A stretch of DNA of 64,000 bases from Ophiura sarsii (GCA_035610835.1 CM069459.1:55781316-55845315); one strand, 5' to 3'; shown: positions 44,981 to 56,319, numbered from the stretch's first letter. The notes: a model not told the origin generated them from the sequence alone. Program-made: numbers and translations.

Positions 44981-46561
44981 CAGCGTGTCCCAAAAAACTG
45001 GGTTCAAAAGTTTGCGAGCTTATAACGAAATAAGTAGGAATCATGGATAGTTTATATTTAAGGATATCACACAAAATATACCTGACCTTAATTGGGTCAT
45101 ATCAATTTCTTAGGGTCACTTAAAAAGCCAGTCCTGATTGCCCTAAAACCCACACTGCATACTGTACTTTGGTATAGGGCCACACTCTGGTTTCCTCACT
45201 TCGACAGCGATAACTCTGGCTATATATAACATACTGATTTTGTACCTGGGTTTTTGAAAAGCTCAAGTATTATTCTTTCAAAATATATATGACTGATATT
45301 TTACAAAAATAATAAACCACCGTTTTTTATTTTATTAAAACATTCCATCCGTATTTTACGAGCGATATCACACTGTTATTTCTAAAAATGAGCTCTCACA
45401 ACGCCTCTGTTTTGGAGGTACTTTTTCAGTGGCTATTTTTAGCGAAACTATAATAGCTATCGAATTTGTACCTGCGCATGAATCAATAACAGGTTCTGCT
45501 CTATAATAGATAAAAGATACACCACAATTGGTCAAACTAAACCATCGTTTTTTTCTAAAACCAATCAGGGGATCTGTTTCAAATTTAGTCACATTTGGTG
45601 AATCATCAGCCCCTGTCTCAACCCAGTCTAACAGTGCCGGGAACGTATCACTGTCTTTGTAGGGGCAATGCTATACGGACGATGCCTGTGTATTGCATCG
45701 TGTATATGTAAATGACTTTCTATCAACAATCTTTAAGTACCATGTATTTATTATCCATACAAATACTATATAATTTGAAACACATGAAATTTATCAATGC
45801 AATATTTTGTTTTGTTAACCACAGAACACTGCTTTCTGTGACTAACACCCCTTATCGCTATAATGAAGTCGCCCATATTTGTCCAGTTCTCTGTATCGAT
45901 GAATGGGCTCAATATTGATTTTGTGATAACCATAACCACATACAAGCCGATGTGTGCAGTAATAAAAGTAGATTTTTAGGTGTCCAAAATCAGCCAAACA
46001 AATTGATATGAAATTCTGAGACCAATCCAATGTAAACTATTTGAAATACAACGATTTGAATACAGCGTGGTCAGAACCCATTTGTCCTGATTTAAGGAAT
46101 AAACCATCCGTGCGTTGCATGAAACTGTGCGCTATGTGCAGTATTCCCGGCATTGGGCTTATTCTCCGAAAGAACTTAACAACATAACAATATAACAAAG
46201 AACATTTTTTTAATGTTTATGTAAATAATGAACTTGTATTATTGCAATATGACCAAGATAATTTTGTTTACTGCCCAAGTCTTTGTAAAGAATGAATGCA
46301 AAGGCAAAACTTGGATGAAGTCACAACAATACGCTATTGCAACACATCGGGTGTTTCTTGAAAAGTGGGACAAATAGCTTTTGACCACGCTCTATTAAAA
46401 TCTTTTATTTCAAAAAGTTTATATTGGATAAATTACAGAATTTAACCAATTAAGGTCAAGTATATTTTGTTTAATATCCCTAAATATAAACTATCCATGT
46501 TTCCTACTTTTTTTAGTTAGAAGCTCGCAAACTTTTGAACCCAGTTTTTTTGGACACGCTG
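44981..46561 (+). mobile_element. Mariner-type element, long TIRs, second copy
   Basis: CAGCGTGTCCCAAAAAACTG and complement, flanked by TA. The subterminal AGTAGGAATCATGGATAGTT is inverted as AACTATCCATGTTTCCTACT. The interior shares ACAGCGTGGTCAGAACCC with the copy at 42046. A minus-strand stretch 45592-45368 is open but not transposase-like. Confidence 0.85.
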
Positions 46562-46860
46562 TATGTGGTATACTACATCACTACATAACCTCCAATCCCT
46601 CGGCACAATCTTTCAGATTGACTTTTCAATTTTTTAATTTAAGAGAGTACACAAGAACACAGATTTTAATGAATGCTGACCATGCATATTTCTTCTTTCC
46701 TAAATCTCTAACATTTAATATTCAACAAATAAGTGAGTAATTATGCATTTATGTCGCAGTTAAACATAAACAGAATACCTTTTTGCTATTATTTAATATG
46801 ATATATTAAACAAAAACAATTTCCCTAGATTTTCAGATTTTTGGGTCGGTTGCAAAACGC
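46562..46860. other. No gene seen
   Basis: GGGTCGGTTGC at 46843 is a family D relic. Confidence 0.4.
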
Positions 46861-47500
46861 AAGTCTACCTTTTTTTGCGCTATGAAGGTGTCCTTAAAAT
46901 GGGGTCATTGACTATCAACTTGTCAAGCCATAAGGGACGCACCATTTGATTTTCAGGGGGGAGGGCATGGAAGTTGGGATTGGGCAGAATTTTCTTTTTT
47001 CGCCACCGAAGTAGGCAACATTTTTTTTTCCAAACGAAGGCACAGTTTTTTTTGGGGGGGGGGGGGGCGGAGGGCAAAGGCGGCAAAGGTGTTTTTTAGG
47101 TTTTACTGTTTTTCTTAACATTGAGTTGGGTGAGTCATCTTTTTTTTTTTAAATCAGCAATGGGTCTTTTTGTTTTTTCATGGTTGGTGGGCGAAGTTCT
47201 TTTTTTCCTGGATAGTGGGCAAAGTTTTTTGTTTTTTTAAAAACCATGCTCCCACCCCCTGAGTATCCATGCCCCCCCCCCCCCCCCCCACTTAGCAGAA
47301 TTGCAAGAGCTGAAGGCAAAACAAATTGGGGATCTTGTACGATTTGGGGTACCAATTAGAAAAACCGGTCTTGGTCAGCCACCCCCTCCCCCCCCCCCCC
47401 CCCCGTAAATTTTAATCCTGGATCCACCACTGAGGGGGGGAGGGGGGGGCATGGATACTCAAGGGGGGGGCATGGTTTTTTAAAAATACAATGCACACAT
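46861..47500. repeat. Poly-G/C inverted repeats and family G fragment
   Basis: GAGTATCCATGCCCCC near 47261 is inverted as GGGGGCATGGATACTC near 47444. Inside, 47285-47428 ends TAAATTTTAATCCTGGATCC and is the complement of the element start at 57585. Confidence 0.65.
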
Positions 47501-48202
47501 CACTGTCATCAATTTCAAGATCCAAATCCAATGAAATCGCTTAAACTTTCTCAGTTGTTTAATGACTCATAAAAGTTCTTTTGTCACATTTTCCGGTGAA
47601 ATGATTACTTAAGATGTGGATCACGCAAGACAGATTGAGATTTAAATGGTGCAATTTATATCAATGTCAAAATATCATGAAAATCACAAGCTTTATATGC
47701 TGCACGGCATGAGATGAATTATATCACCAGTGGTAGCACCAGCGGGGGGAGGGGCAGGGATCCCCCAGTCACAACCTTTGCCCCCTCACCCCCAGTCAGC
47801 TCAAGCCCCACCCCATTTGTCTCCTAAACAAGCAAAAATGATGACTTATAATGTAAAAATTACTTAAATTTCAGGCAATTTTTACAATAAAAGCCATATT
47901 TTGACACGATTCGTGAGCATTTTGCCCCCCCCCCTAATTCTTCCCCCCCCCCCCACCCCCTTTTTCAACACAGGGAGAGTATGACAGGTAAAGCGTGTAT
48001 GTCGTATTGATCAACCGTAATAGTCCCGCCGGCCGACTATCCAACAACCTGGGCATTGACCGATGAATTGGCATGGCGCTATACCACTACCAGTAACCAA
48101 TAATTTGCCGGACTCCCATGTTGAAAAGGGATATAATGTGGAAATGAAAATCATACTTGACCGTACATATGGGATTGTAATTTCCTCGATAATCAACCAT
48201 TC
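47501..48202. other. No gene firmly supported
   Basis: A minus-strand frame at about 48115-48011 reads SGKLLVTGSGIAPCQFIG.. but its downstream GT (GTTGAT) is a poor donor and its phase does not fit the host gene chain. Confidence 0.35.
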
Positions 48203-48205
48203 TTA

Positions 48206-48806
48206 GGGCGTGTTCACACTATAGCTTTTTCCTCAACCCGGGTCGGACCCGGGTCGAACCCGGATTGATCGATATTTCATTTTCTGTTCACATTAGCGCT
48301 ATGTATGTGTCGAAGTTTGTATCCGCATTGGCAAATGGGTTTATTGATATTATGTTATATGATATATTGGCATAAATATCCTTATTGTGGATCATTGAGT
48401 TCAAACTAGTTTACACGGTCTCATCCGCCCAGATTTCCATCGTGGCTTCCGTTTCAATTTGACTCCATTTATTTGTCATTTTGATAAAGATTTCAACTAG
48501 AACCAGAGGCAGAAGAGAACGTGCGAAGCAAAGCTAGAAACTGACGTAAACAACTACCATGCCAAACCACGGTCAAAGGTTATGTCAGCAGTCAGGTTAT
48601 CTACTTCCTGCAACCCGGTTCGAAACAGCAATTTCTGTTCACACTACAGTCGATGCGGGTTGAACCCGGGTTCTACCCTTCACTTTCGCAGGGTTGTAAT
48701 TTTCGACCCGGGTCGGTTTTTTGAGCCTATTTTTCTGTTCACACCAGCCTTCAACTCGGGTTCGACCCGGGTCGTGGAGAAAACTAGCTATAGTGTGAAC
48801 ATGCCC
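48206..48806 (+). mobile_element. Harbinger-like MITE (GGGCGTGTTCACACTATAGC ends, TTA target)
   Basis: GGGCGTGTTCACACTATAGC and GCTATAGTGTGAACATGCCC are inverted, with TTA duplicated at 48203-48205 and 48807-48809. ACCCGGGTCG-type palindromes recur inside. Part of a 165-codon plus-strand frame runs through these palindromes and is not a gene. Confidence 0.88.
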
Positions 48807-48809
48807 TTA

Positions 48810-49735
48810 GAGAGCAATATCTCAAATTCAAGAGGAGAAATTTCTCAACAAATTTATAATTTAATATTTGGAGTTATACCTTTAGTGTTAACAGCACTTC
48901 TATTACCTGGTCAGTTACTTCTTGTGTTGACTGTACATTTTAAAGACATCTCTAATCAAGGAAAAAAGGTTGGCACACTTTGTCCAAATTACGGGAAAAA
49001 CCCAGCCCCTCTCCCCCGAGGTAATGTTGATCCAAGTCATGTTATCAGAAGCCTTGGCAGTTTCTTCAACATTGATTGATGGGGGGGGGGGGGGGGGATA
49101 TAAGAAAGGGGGAGACTTCTGCTTTCAATTTAAAAGTGCTATGTCCCAAGTCTGATCACAATTGCGAGTACAGGGATAGTTGTAATAAGTTGCATTAAAG
49201 GGGCACTAAGAGATGTGTTGGAGGCTGCGCCCTCAATTATGATAGAAACTGGGATTAGTATATTTTTATAATTGTATCATGTATGAACTTACACCTATAA
49301 GGATTAAGAAAAATCAGCCCTCTTTGTACAAGAAAACGTTGATTCAAAAATGCTCGTAGAGCCGTAACGAGCATTTTACGTCCGACAGTATTCCCCTGCA
49401 GTACGCTACATAACGTGAACCATATTTGCATAGAGGGCGTTTTTCAATAAATAGCGATGATATTGTTTTAATCAAGTTTTGCTGTGTTTTTATTAGTAGA
49501 AACAACAATAATGGCAATTTTTAATGTTCATCTTGAATTCTGAAGTAAATTTTTAAACATTTTAAATTTTCAACACCACTTAATGTCCCTTTAAGTGTGC
49601 CAACTATTATTTTCCTTGATTGTGGGTCCAAATACTGATTTATAATACATGAAAGAAATTCATAGACTCCACCACAAAACCTGAATCTGAATTCAAATGT
49701 CAAAGTCGTCACCGACTTTGACAGGGATTTGGGCA
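48810..49735. other. No gene seen
   Basis: A G17 run lies at about 49081-49097. No splice-bounded frame. Confidence 0.4.
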
Positions 49736-49888
49736 GGGACGTACACTTTGCCAATTTAACGTCCCCCTGTACAAGTCATGTACGGTCCCTGCAGGGCGAG
49801 GCACCATTTTGTGTACGTCAAAGCTACACGCCCATGTTTTTTGTACCCCACCATGTCCCGGCGGTGAGGTTCCAGTTGATAAGTACAT
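49736..49888 (+). repeat. Diverged right part of the GTAC-rich element
   Basis: GGGACGTACACTTTGCCAAT.., GTACGGTCCCTGCAGGGCG.. and the terminus CAGTTGATAAGTACAT. Confidence 0.65.
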
Positions 49889-50045
49889 TACACATTCTAA
49901 AATACACCTTCTGTTAGGTATATCCGAATGATCTGGATGATTTAGGGGGAAGTGTATGGTGCTTTATTTATAATGACACCCACCCCAAGCCCCCTTCCCA
50001 CTTCTCCTTTGCCCCTCCCCCTCCTCACTACTAGGTTACACTTAC

Positions 50046-50108
50046 GCATTCTGATATACATCGTCATCTACGTGTTGCAGTACTGACGTGTTGGTATATG
50101 CAGTTGTT
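50046..50108 (-). pseudogene. Duplicated exon copy 1, frame closed
   Basis: Acceptor TACATCACTCAG and donor GTAAGTG are kept. The 63-bp exon carries a 16-bp segment missing from copy 2. In the frame required by the upstream exon (phase 1) it hits TAG. In another frame it reads TTAYTNTSVLQHVDDDVYQN, so use in a different transcript cannot be excluded. Confidence 0.5.
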
Positions 50109-50225
50109 CTGAGTGATGTAAGGGGAGGTGTGTTCTGCTTTATAATGACACCACCCCAAGCCCTTCCTGCCCCTTCCCACCCCTCCTTTCCCCCCTCCCC
50201 CTCCTCACTACTAGGTTACACTTAC

Positions 50226-50272
50226 GCATTCTGATATACATCGTCACCTACGTGTTGGTGTATGCAGTAGTT
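50226..50272 (-). pseudogene. Duplicated exon copy 2, frame closed
   Basis: Acceptor TACATTACCCAG, donor GTAAGTG, 47 bp. The phase-1 frame ends in TGA. Phase 0 would read NYCIHQHVGDDVYQN. Confidence 0.5.
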
Positions 50273-50418
50273 CTGGGTAATGTAAGGGGAGGTGTGTTCT
50301 GCTTTATAATGACACAAATAGGGGAGGTGTGTTCTGCTTTATAATGACACCCCCTCCCCCTCCCCCTCCCGCCCTACCACCCCTACTTTGCCTGTCCCCT
50401 CACTAGGGTTACACTTAC

Positions 50419-50468
50419 ACATTCTGATATACACCTCCTACGTGTTGGTATAGGCCTATCCAGTTGTT
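50419..50468 (-). CDS. Exon 2 of the minus-strand host gene (only open copy of the triplication)
   Basis: Acceptor TACACCACCCAG and donor T|GTAAGTG. The 50-bp exon completes the phase-1 codon left by the exon at 52684 and ends exactly on a codon, as the exon at 40129 needs. It reads EQLDRPIPTRRRCISEC. Two cysteines and an Arg triplet are notable. It is the 5'-most of three tandem copies, and the only one with this frame open. Confidence 0.6.
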
Positions 50469-50589
50469 CTGGGTGGTGTAGAGGGAGGTGATGATCATCC
50501 ATGCTCACAATATGACAATCAAATCTTGCTAGGCATCAATCTGTACTGTAAATAGACAAGACAAAAACACTGATTACAAATCGGACAAC

Positions 50590-50975
50590 TTAAAGGTATA
50601 TTATGTGATCTTTTCCAGGGGGAGCCCTCAATCCTCGAGAAAAAAAAATTGAAGCGAATTTTCTTGCAGATTTACTATTCTGATCATAAATCATCAATAT
50701 ATTCCAAATTACAGAGCGATACGATTCCTAATAACCTCAAAATCGTAGTTTTAGAGTGAATTTAGAGTCAAATTTGAAAAAAATAGATTGTACCGCTCGG
50801 TACAATCTATTTTCAAACCATGATTTTGAAGTAAATAGGTATCGTATCGATCTGTAGTTTAGAAGATCTTTATGATTTATGATCAAAAAAGCAAATCTGC
50901 AAGAAAATCTGCTTTCATAGTAAAAATTAATGATAGAGGGCGCTACTGGGAAAAGATCATATAATATGCCTTTAA
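50590..50975 (+). mobile_element. Palindromic element (family C), copy 5
   Basis: TTAAAGGTATATTATGTGAT to AAGATCATATAATATGCC..TTAA. The centre is replaced by GATTGTACC..GGTACAATC. Confidence 0.85.
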
Positions 50976-51635
50976 CATGCCATTCAGTGAGGTGTTAATA
51001 ACCGATCCTTTGTCACTCCTCTTAACAATATAGAAAAAAGGATCGCGCTTTCCCCCACTCTTTCCTCGAGCTTTCCTCTACTTGTGTTTGTCAACAAAAT
51101 ATTAAAAAGGGGTGTAAATAAGATCAGACAGGAGGGCCATTGTCCCCCCCCCCCCCCCTACACTTTTGGCAACCTTAATATTTGATGAAATATGAGTTAA
51201 TGAGGTTTCAAATGTGGTTTGATATGGTAATTACTTTAGTCATTTTAATTGGACCCTCCAATATTTATGACATCCCTTGTCAGGCCCCAACATGATGGCT
51301 ATGACGTCATCAGGCGCATAGGTTGCGTAAATATTTTCAAAAAAGGGTTGTCAGTTTTATATTAAAAAATTTGATGCGATCTGTGAAAACCCGCCACATG
51401 GTGGCATTTTTCATATTAGAGATATTTATATCATAAGAAAGCTATAAAAACTGTGCAGATTACAGAACTGTTCCGATCATATTTCTACGATCACTACACA
51501 AAAAGTACTGTCTGAATGATGATTGTGATGTCATAAAAAGCTACAAAACAAGAAATCATGAAAACAGGCCATAAAGATACATAATTCAATAGAATAACAT
51601 TATAAGGTTAATAATAAAAGTGACTTAAGTAAGTT
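50976..51635. other. Probable intron; no feature
   Basis: C15 run at 51144-51158. Nothing else recognised. Confidence 0.4.
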
Positions 51636-51735
51636 NNNNNNNNNNNNNNNNNNNNNNNNNNNNNNNNNNNNNNNNNNNNNNNNNNNNNNNNNNNNNNNNN
51701 NNNNNNNNNNNNNNNNNNNNNNNNNNNNNNNNNNN
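51636..51735. other. Assembly gap (100 N)
   Basis: Exactly 100 N, lying inside the intron between exons 1 and 2 of the inferred gene. Confidence 1.
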
Positions 51736-52299
51736 ACTATGACTGCGAAGCAGTATCGTTACGGGTGAATACTTCCGGGTCGCTTTGCTGGGTTAGAAAA
51801 GGAACGACTTTTCGTGTGGTTGCATACTGGCTGTTAACTTTAAGTTAGCGATGCCCGTCGGATTCTGTATCTACTAGTTCTATGTTTGAATATAATACCC
51901 TTCGTGCAAATCCCTTTGTACTCTCCGCGAACACACGCAGAGAATGTTTATATCGTATTGGAAGCGCAGTAAGAGTCCGTGAGACTTACAATGGGTCATA
52001 TAATAAGAGCGCCGTGAAAATGTGATAAGCGAGATAGGAACGTACTATTGAGCTACATTGTTTTTAAACAAGTGACAATTTTGAGCATTTTTCCGCGCTC
52101 TTCCTGCGTGTTACACGGCCCCTCCCGCTCTAGCCAGTGTCCACTGCGTCCCCAATCGGTTCTCATGCATTTGCTCGGCGCTTTGATACTTTTTTCAGCA
52201 CAACGCAAATGTCAAATGTATAGCATTACAATAATATTGTACCGGAAGCGGTGGGAATATTGTGGATCCAAAATAGTTCGATTGTAGCGTATCTCCCGG
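51736..52299. other. Probable intron; no supported exon
   Basis: GAGACTTACAATGGG near 51981 is a minus-strand donor-like string, but the phase of any frame before it does not fit the chain. Confidence 0.4.
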
Positions 52300-52500
52300 G
52301 GGTCGGGGGGGGGGGGGGGGGGGGGGGGTGGGGGGGGGGAGAGGAAGGTAAAAAGTGGAATTGAAGAGAAAAACGAAGGGTAGTAACAAAGGGTAGGAAG
52401 GGAAAAGGGAAGGAAAAGAATAAGTAGATGGTTGATAAGAAACGGAAGTAGAAAGAAGTGAAAATCGAAAAGAAACTTGGAGAAGAGAAGAGATTTACCA
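52300..52500 (+). repeat. Poly-G run plus polypurine tract
   Basis: G runs at about 52306-52339 are followed by roughly 150 bases of almost pure A/G (GGAAGG, GAAAAG words). The minus-strand frames here are low-complexity Pro/Leu/Phe. Confidence 0.85.
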
Positions 52501-52513
52501 TCCAAACCACGTG

Positions 52514-52594
<81 letters not shown>
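52514..52594 (+). repeat. (TAAC)20 microsatellite
   Basis: Uninterrupted 4-bp repeat. Confidence 0.98.
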
Positions 52595-52595
52595 C

Positions 52596-52695
52596 TAGAT
52601 AACTATTTTTGCTACATCGCATCCATACCATTTACCTGTTAATTCTACTGTAGATAACTATTTTTGCTACATCGCATCCATACCTGTTAATTCTG
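52596..52695 (+). repeat. 55-bp tandem duplication covering an exon/donor boundary
   Basis: TAGATAACTATTTTTGCTAC.. to CTGTTAATTCT occurs at 52596 and 52651. On the minus strand each copy contains the exon tail AGAATTAACAG followed by GT. Confidence 0.95.
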
Positions 52696-52828
52696 ACAAA
52701 TATGGTATCTCTTCCACTCGACGATACGTATAGTTTCCTAGAAATCCTTCAAATATGATCATTACAAATACAGATGAAATGATCAATGACAAAATCATAA
52801 CCAGAGGGCTTTTGTTCTTGCGGTAGTT
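52684..52828 (-). CDS. Exon 1 (first found) of the minus-strand host gene: hydrophobic segment
   Basis: The frame reads NYRKNKSPL, then a 20-residue hydrophobic run ending ..SSVFVMIIFEGFLG, then NYTYRRVEEIPYLSELT, with a phase-1 remainder before ACAG|GTATGG. A branch-like CTGATTAAT and TTACCAACAAG| upstream suggest an internal exon starting at 52828. Alternatively, the Met at 52798 starts the protein. Positive residues before and the sequon NYT after the run fit a type II signal anchor or an uncleaved signal sequence, with the C-terminal part outside the cytosol. An in-frame TAA lies upstream. No family is recognised. Confidence 0.6.
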
Positions 52829-53799
52829 CTTGTTGGTAAACAGTACATCATTAATCAGATAGTAAATGACAAGGTGGAAAATTTAACATCTACTCCGTGC
52901 TTGCTTTAATATAAACAACAGTCATTGATTGATCGTGTCAAGTACAGCAATTAAATGAGTATCATCCTTGTGCTCAGGTAAATGTCAGTACGATAAATAT
53001 ATCTATAACTGTATTGTAAAGAACTTGGTAGGAGGGCAAACCAGGGATACTATTAATTTTGGGATAGGAAAGTTCTATACTAACACACGTAGCGAAAACG
53101 GTGCCGTTTGCATAAATTACATAAATTATGGTAATCATCGGAATGTGTCGGTGACCGGCTTTTAACGCGTTTAACAGTGTTTAACCAGGTTAACGTAATA
53201 TTTGGTCAGCATAGGTTTGAGGGCGTTGTGGATTTATACAGACGACGGTGGCCACGCGAAACCTAAATGTTGAATACGTAATGAATAAGGTGAATAACAC
53301 GTATCGCGAATGTTAATCTTATCATTTGAACAAATTCATCATAATTAGAAGAATTGTCATCGTTAACCGGGCGATGACTGTTAAAATAATTCAAAATAGT
53401 GCACTCCCGTTGACATATTGGGTCGTCTGAGCAGCTGAGAGACGCGTGGCCAGCGTCGTGTCGTCTGCTACAATCACGCCTGATCAGTATAGCGCCACCA
53501 GTTCTATGCTGACCAAATTTTAATTTAAAAGTGGACCCGATCGGCAAGCTACACTGGCACACCCCTGGGCAAACCACTATGCCTATGACAACGGTCTTAG
53601 GTCACGTTTTTTAACCTCGGCACCCATAAAAGGTGGTTTTATTTTATTTTTTGTATTTAGGCTATAATTGTATTTGTGCAACCATCTATCAGATTGAACT
53701 GTGTTTGGTCTTATTTTAAAGGTAATTTAATAATCTGAAGTGAGAACAAATACATCACTTTTGATTTAATTGATACAGTCGGTTAAGCATAATTAGTCA
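52829..53799. other. No gene firmly supported
   Basis: Upstream of the first found exon. AGAACTTGGTA.GAGGGCAAAC (53018) and CCTATGACAACGGTCT (53580) recur together near 56789-56835, so 53010-53600 may be an unrecognised element. A minus-strand frame 53577-53263 has no support. Confidence 0.4.
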
Positions 53800-53867
53800 G
53801 GGTGGTTGAGGAAGTGGAGGAGGTGGGAGTGGAGGGAGGAGGAGGAGGAGGAGGAGGAGGAGGAGGA
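53800..53867 (+). repeat. (GAG)n microsatellite
   Basis: Irregular GGTGG/GGAGG then eleven or so GAG/GGA units. Confidence 0.95.
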
Positions 53868-54480
53868 GATAACTGGTCACAGGTCACTAATAGGTATATC
53901 AAATAAGGTGGGATCGTTTCAAAAAATCCTTAAAATCGTGATACGTGTCTCTATTTTAAATAGAAGTTGTCAAAAAAACATAACATTTTTGGTATCATAT
54001 TAAAGACAATTTATCCAGCTACCGAATAAAAAAGAATTAAAGCCACATGTTTAGCAACAGTAAAGTTATCAATCTAAACGTCGAGTGAGTCAAGGGTGGG
54101 AGCGGTGGACGAGGAGCCGGTGGACGAGGAGCCCATAGGTTTGTACACAAAATAGCGGAAAACTAGAACTTTTTAAATTGATGCCATTTTAAAAGTATAC
54201 ATAGGAAAGTTTTCAAACTTCTCATATGTGTTAATAACATGTGCCTGCTACTATGAATACTAATATTGAATTGTTATCTAGACATTCTCTACTAGAATAT
54301 GATGTTCAATTCAGGGAGTGTTTTAATGTAAAAAATACACAGTTTTATTCATTTTATTGATTAAACAATGGCCAAATCGCAGTCTCTCTATTTCATTTGT
54401 GTGACTCTTCAGTCCTTTTCTACCCTGGGCAGTAAAACATTTAACTAAAAAAGCCAGAAGTGTTTCTTCACAGAATTGTT
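53868..54480. other. No gene seen
   Basis: GGTGGACGAGGAGCC is repeated near 54107-54132. Confidence 0.4.
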
Positions 54481-55910
54481 CATAGATTTATGAAAAATTT
54501 GCTATTTAGACCTATTTTGGACCACCCTGTATTCAAAATAAAAAGAACTTTAACGATATTCATGTAGTTCATTTTGATAATCATTTTTTCTTTTAAATTA
54601 AATGGTCCATGCTAACTAAATTTCATAGAATATTATATACAAACATTAATTTTATGCATTATTTCATCATAATTTTAGACACCCTGTACTTTTCCTGTGT
54701 ACATTTTGGGCAAATGATTCTTAGCAAATTTGGTAGCACCTTCTGCGGTTGTTCTGATTTTGGTGACTATTTTCAGCTAAACCCTAATTGTACAAACTAT
54801 CAAACTATTTTGTGAGGAGCAAAAACGATCAAATTTGTTATGTTCCACCCTGTAAAAATTGTACACACCCTGTATAATTTGATTCTTTTTTGCAAAAATA
54901 AAAAACCTTGAATCTTAAGCTTTCCAACAATATATAGTTTGTGGGTCATTAAGTATGTAAAACTTAAGTTTTGTCCCGTTTAATCAGAATTGGTGCATTT
55001 CTCAACATTATTAGAAGTGAAACTTTTTTTTGGACCAGTTTGTGACTTCTGACCAACTGCCTAATATATGCGTGAAAATGGAGTGTTGTAATGTATGAGA
55101 GCTTTCTTTCCATGCGTATACTTACGTCTTATGCCATTGTGGGTATAAATGATGCAAGCATGCTTTACATGCTAATTAAGCTTAATTAACTAATCTTCAA
55201 ATCTGATTAACGAAGTAGGATGAACCATGCACATACAGTCATACCTTAGTTTTTGTTTAGGTTTCAAAATTTTACTTCAAGGAAAATTTGAAGAAAAGAG
55301 TTTGATGTAAAAGAAATAGTCCTATGTAATTGTAAACAGAAATTAAATTTGTAATAACAATGGTAATTTGCAGAATATGTATGATTTTGTGCTATCAGGG
55401 ATTTTGTAAAGTTTTTTTGACACCACCCTGTTTAAAATATCTGTAATCAATTGTCATACTTAATATCCAACACCTGTAATTATATGATAGTTTTAACATG
55501 CCCACTATTGTAGGTTAGATGAGGTTATCATTAACTTGAGTGGATAGATGTAATGGCAGCTGTATGTAATGAATATGATAGTTTGAACACCCTGTATATT
55601 AAATTATTTTGCGAAACAATGCTTTTATAATTGTCACTCAAATGTATCATCTTTAGGGTAATTACAATATATTTCATCACTTGTTTAATTATTTCAGTAT
55701 TTTATATTGCATATTTTGACCACCGTGTATATATATTTCCTGATAAGCTGACCAATTAATATTGTATATGGCTGGATGGGTAATTTATTCAAATACAACA
55801 AAAACATGTCCAGCCTTCATATAGGTCCTGCATTTAGGCACTGTAAGAAAAAAAGTATATCATCATTTTGAATAATATTTTAATAGTTACACCTTGTATA
55901 TTTGTTTCTA
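54481..55910 (+). repeat. Quasi-periodic CACCCTGTAT motif field
   Basis: TTTTGACCACCCTGTAT-like words begin near 54523, 54680, 54846, 54866, 55424, 55588, 55721 and 55890, all on the plus strand. Several gaps are 133-169 bp. CACCCTGTA is also the end of the mariner-type element at 62771. No ORF of note. Confidence 0.6.
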
Positions 55911-56319
55911 TTTACCATATTTACAATCCTTAGGGTATAAGCTTTCCAAATATATTATGGTTTCATATCCTTTATATGTAAACATTTTGATATATTCTCC
56001 TGAAACTGCAAAAAGGGGTGTATTTCATGAAATAGACCCATGTAAGGGGCGATATCCAAACTCTACAGTGATTTTAAAGCATTTTTCTAGCGATTTTACA
56101 ACGATATTCCAACGGTATTTCGTTCTATTGTTAAAAGCATCGGAAAAAGATCGGTGATTAACTAGAAACCTCTCTACTTATCTGGCGTTAACAATATAAC
56201 TATTGTATATATAGTACTCTCGATGGCTGCATTAGTGAAGCAGACAGATCAAAGGCGCAAGGAAGGTTGTGTTATATTCTTTTCATCTGTGTACAAATTT
56301 TCCGGGGAAGATTTTCAAA
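55911..56319. other. No gene seen
   Basis: No splice-bounded frame. Confidence 0.4.

Larger units (their letters stand above)
49945..50490 (+). repeat. Tandem triplication, period about 164-172 bp, each with an exon copy
   Basis: TTTATAATGACACC begins near 49968, 50140 and 50304 (plus a partial at 50339). Each unit contains a C-rich tract, GGTTACACTTAC, an exon-like segment and CTGRGTRRTGTA. On the minus strand this is acceptor, exon, donor and intron. Confidence 0.92.

Noticed and set aside
48011..48196. Minus-strand frame GSGIAPCQFIG.. as a host exon
   Set aside because: Donor would be GTTGAT and the phase does not match neighbouring exons.
48582..49079. 165-codon plus-strand ORF
   Set aside because: It runs through the palindromic right arm of the Harbinger-like MITE and beyond. 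No motif or splice signal.
51981..51990. Minus-strand GTAAGT in the first intron
   Set aside because: The only open frame before it leaves phase 2 and needs an acceptor without a pyrimidine tract, so it does not fit the chain.
52195..52510. Pro/Phe-rich minus-strand ORFs
   Set aside because: Translation of poly-G and polypurine tracts.
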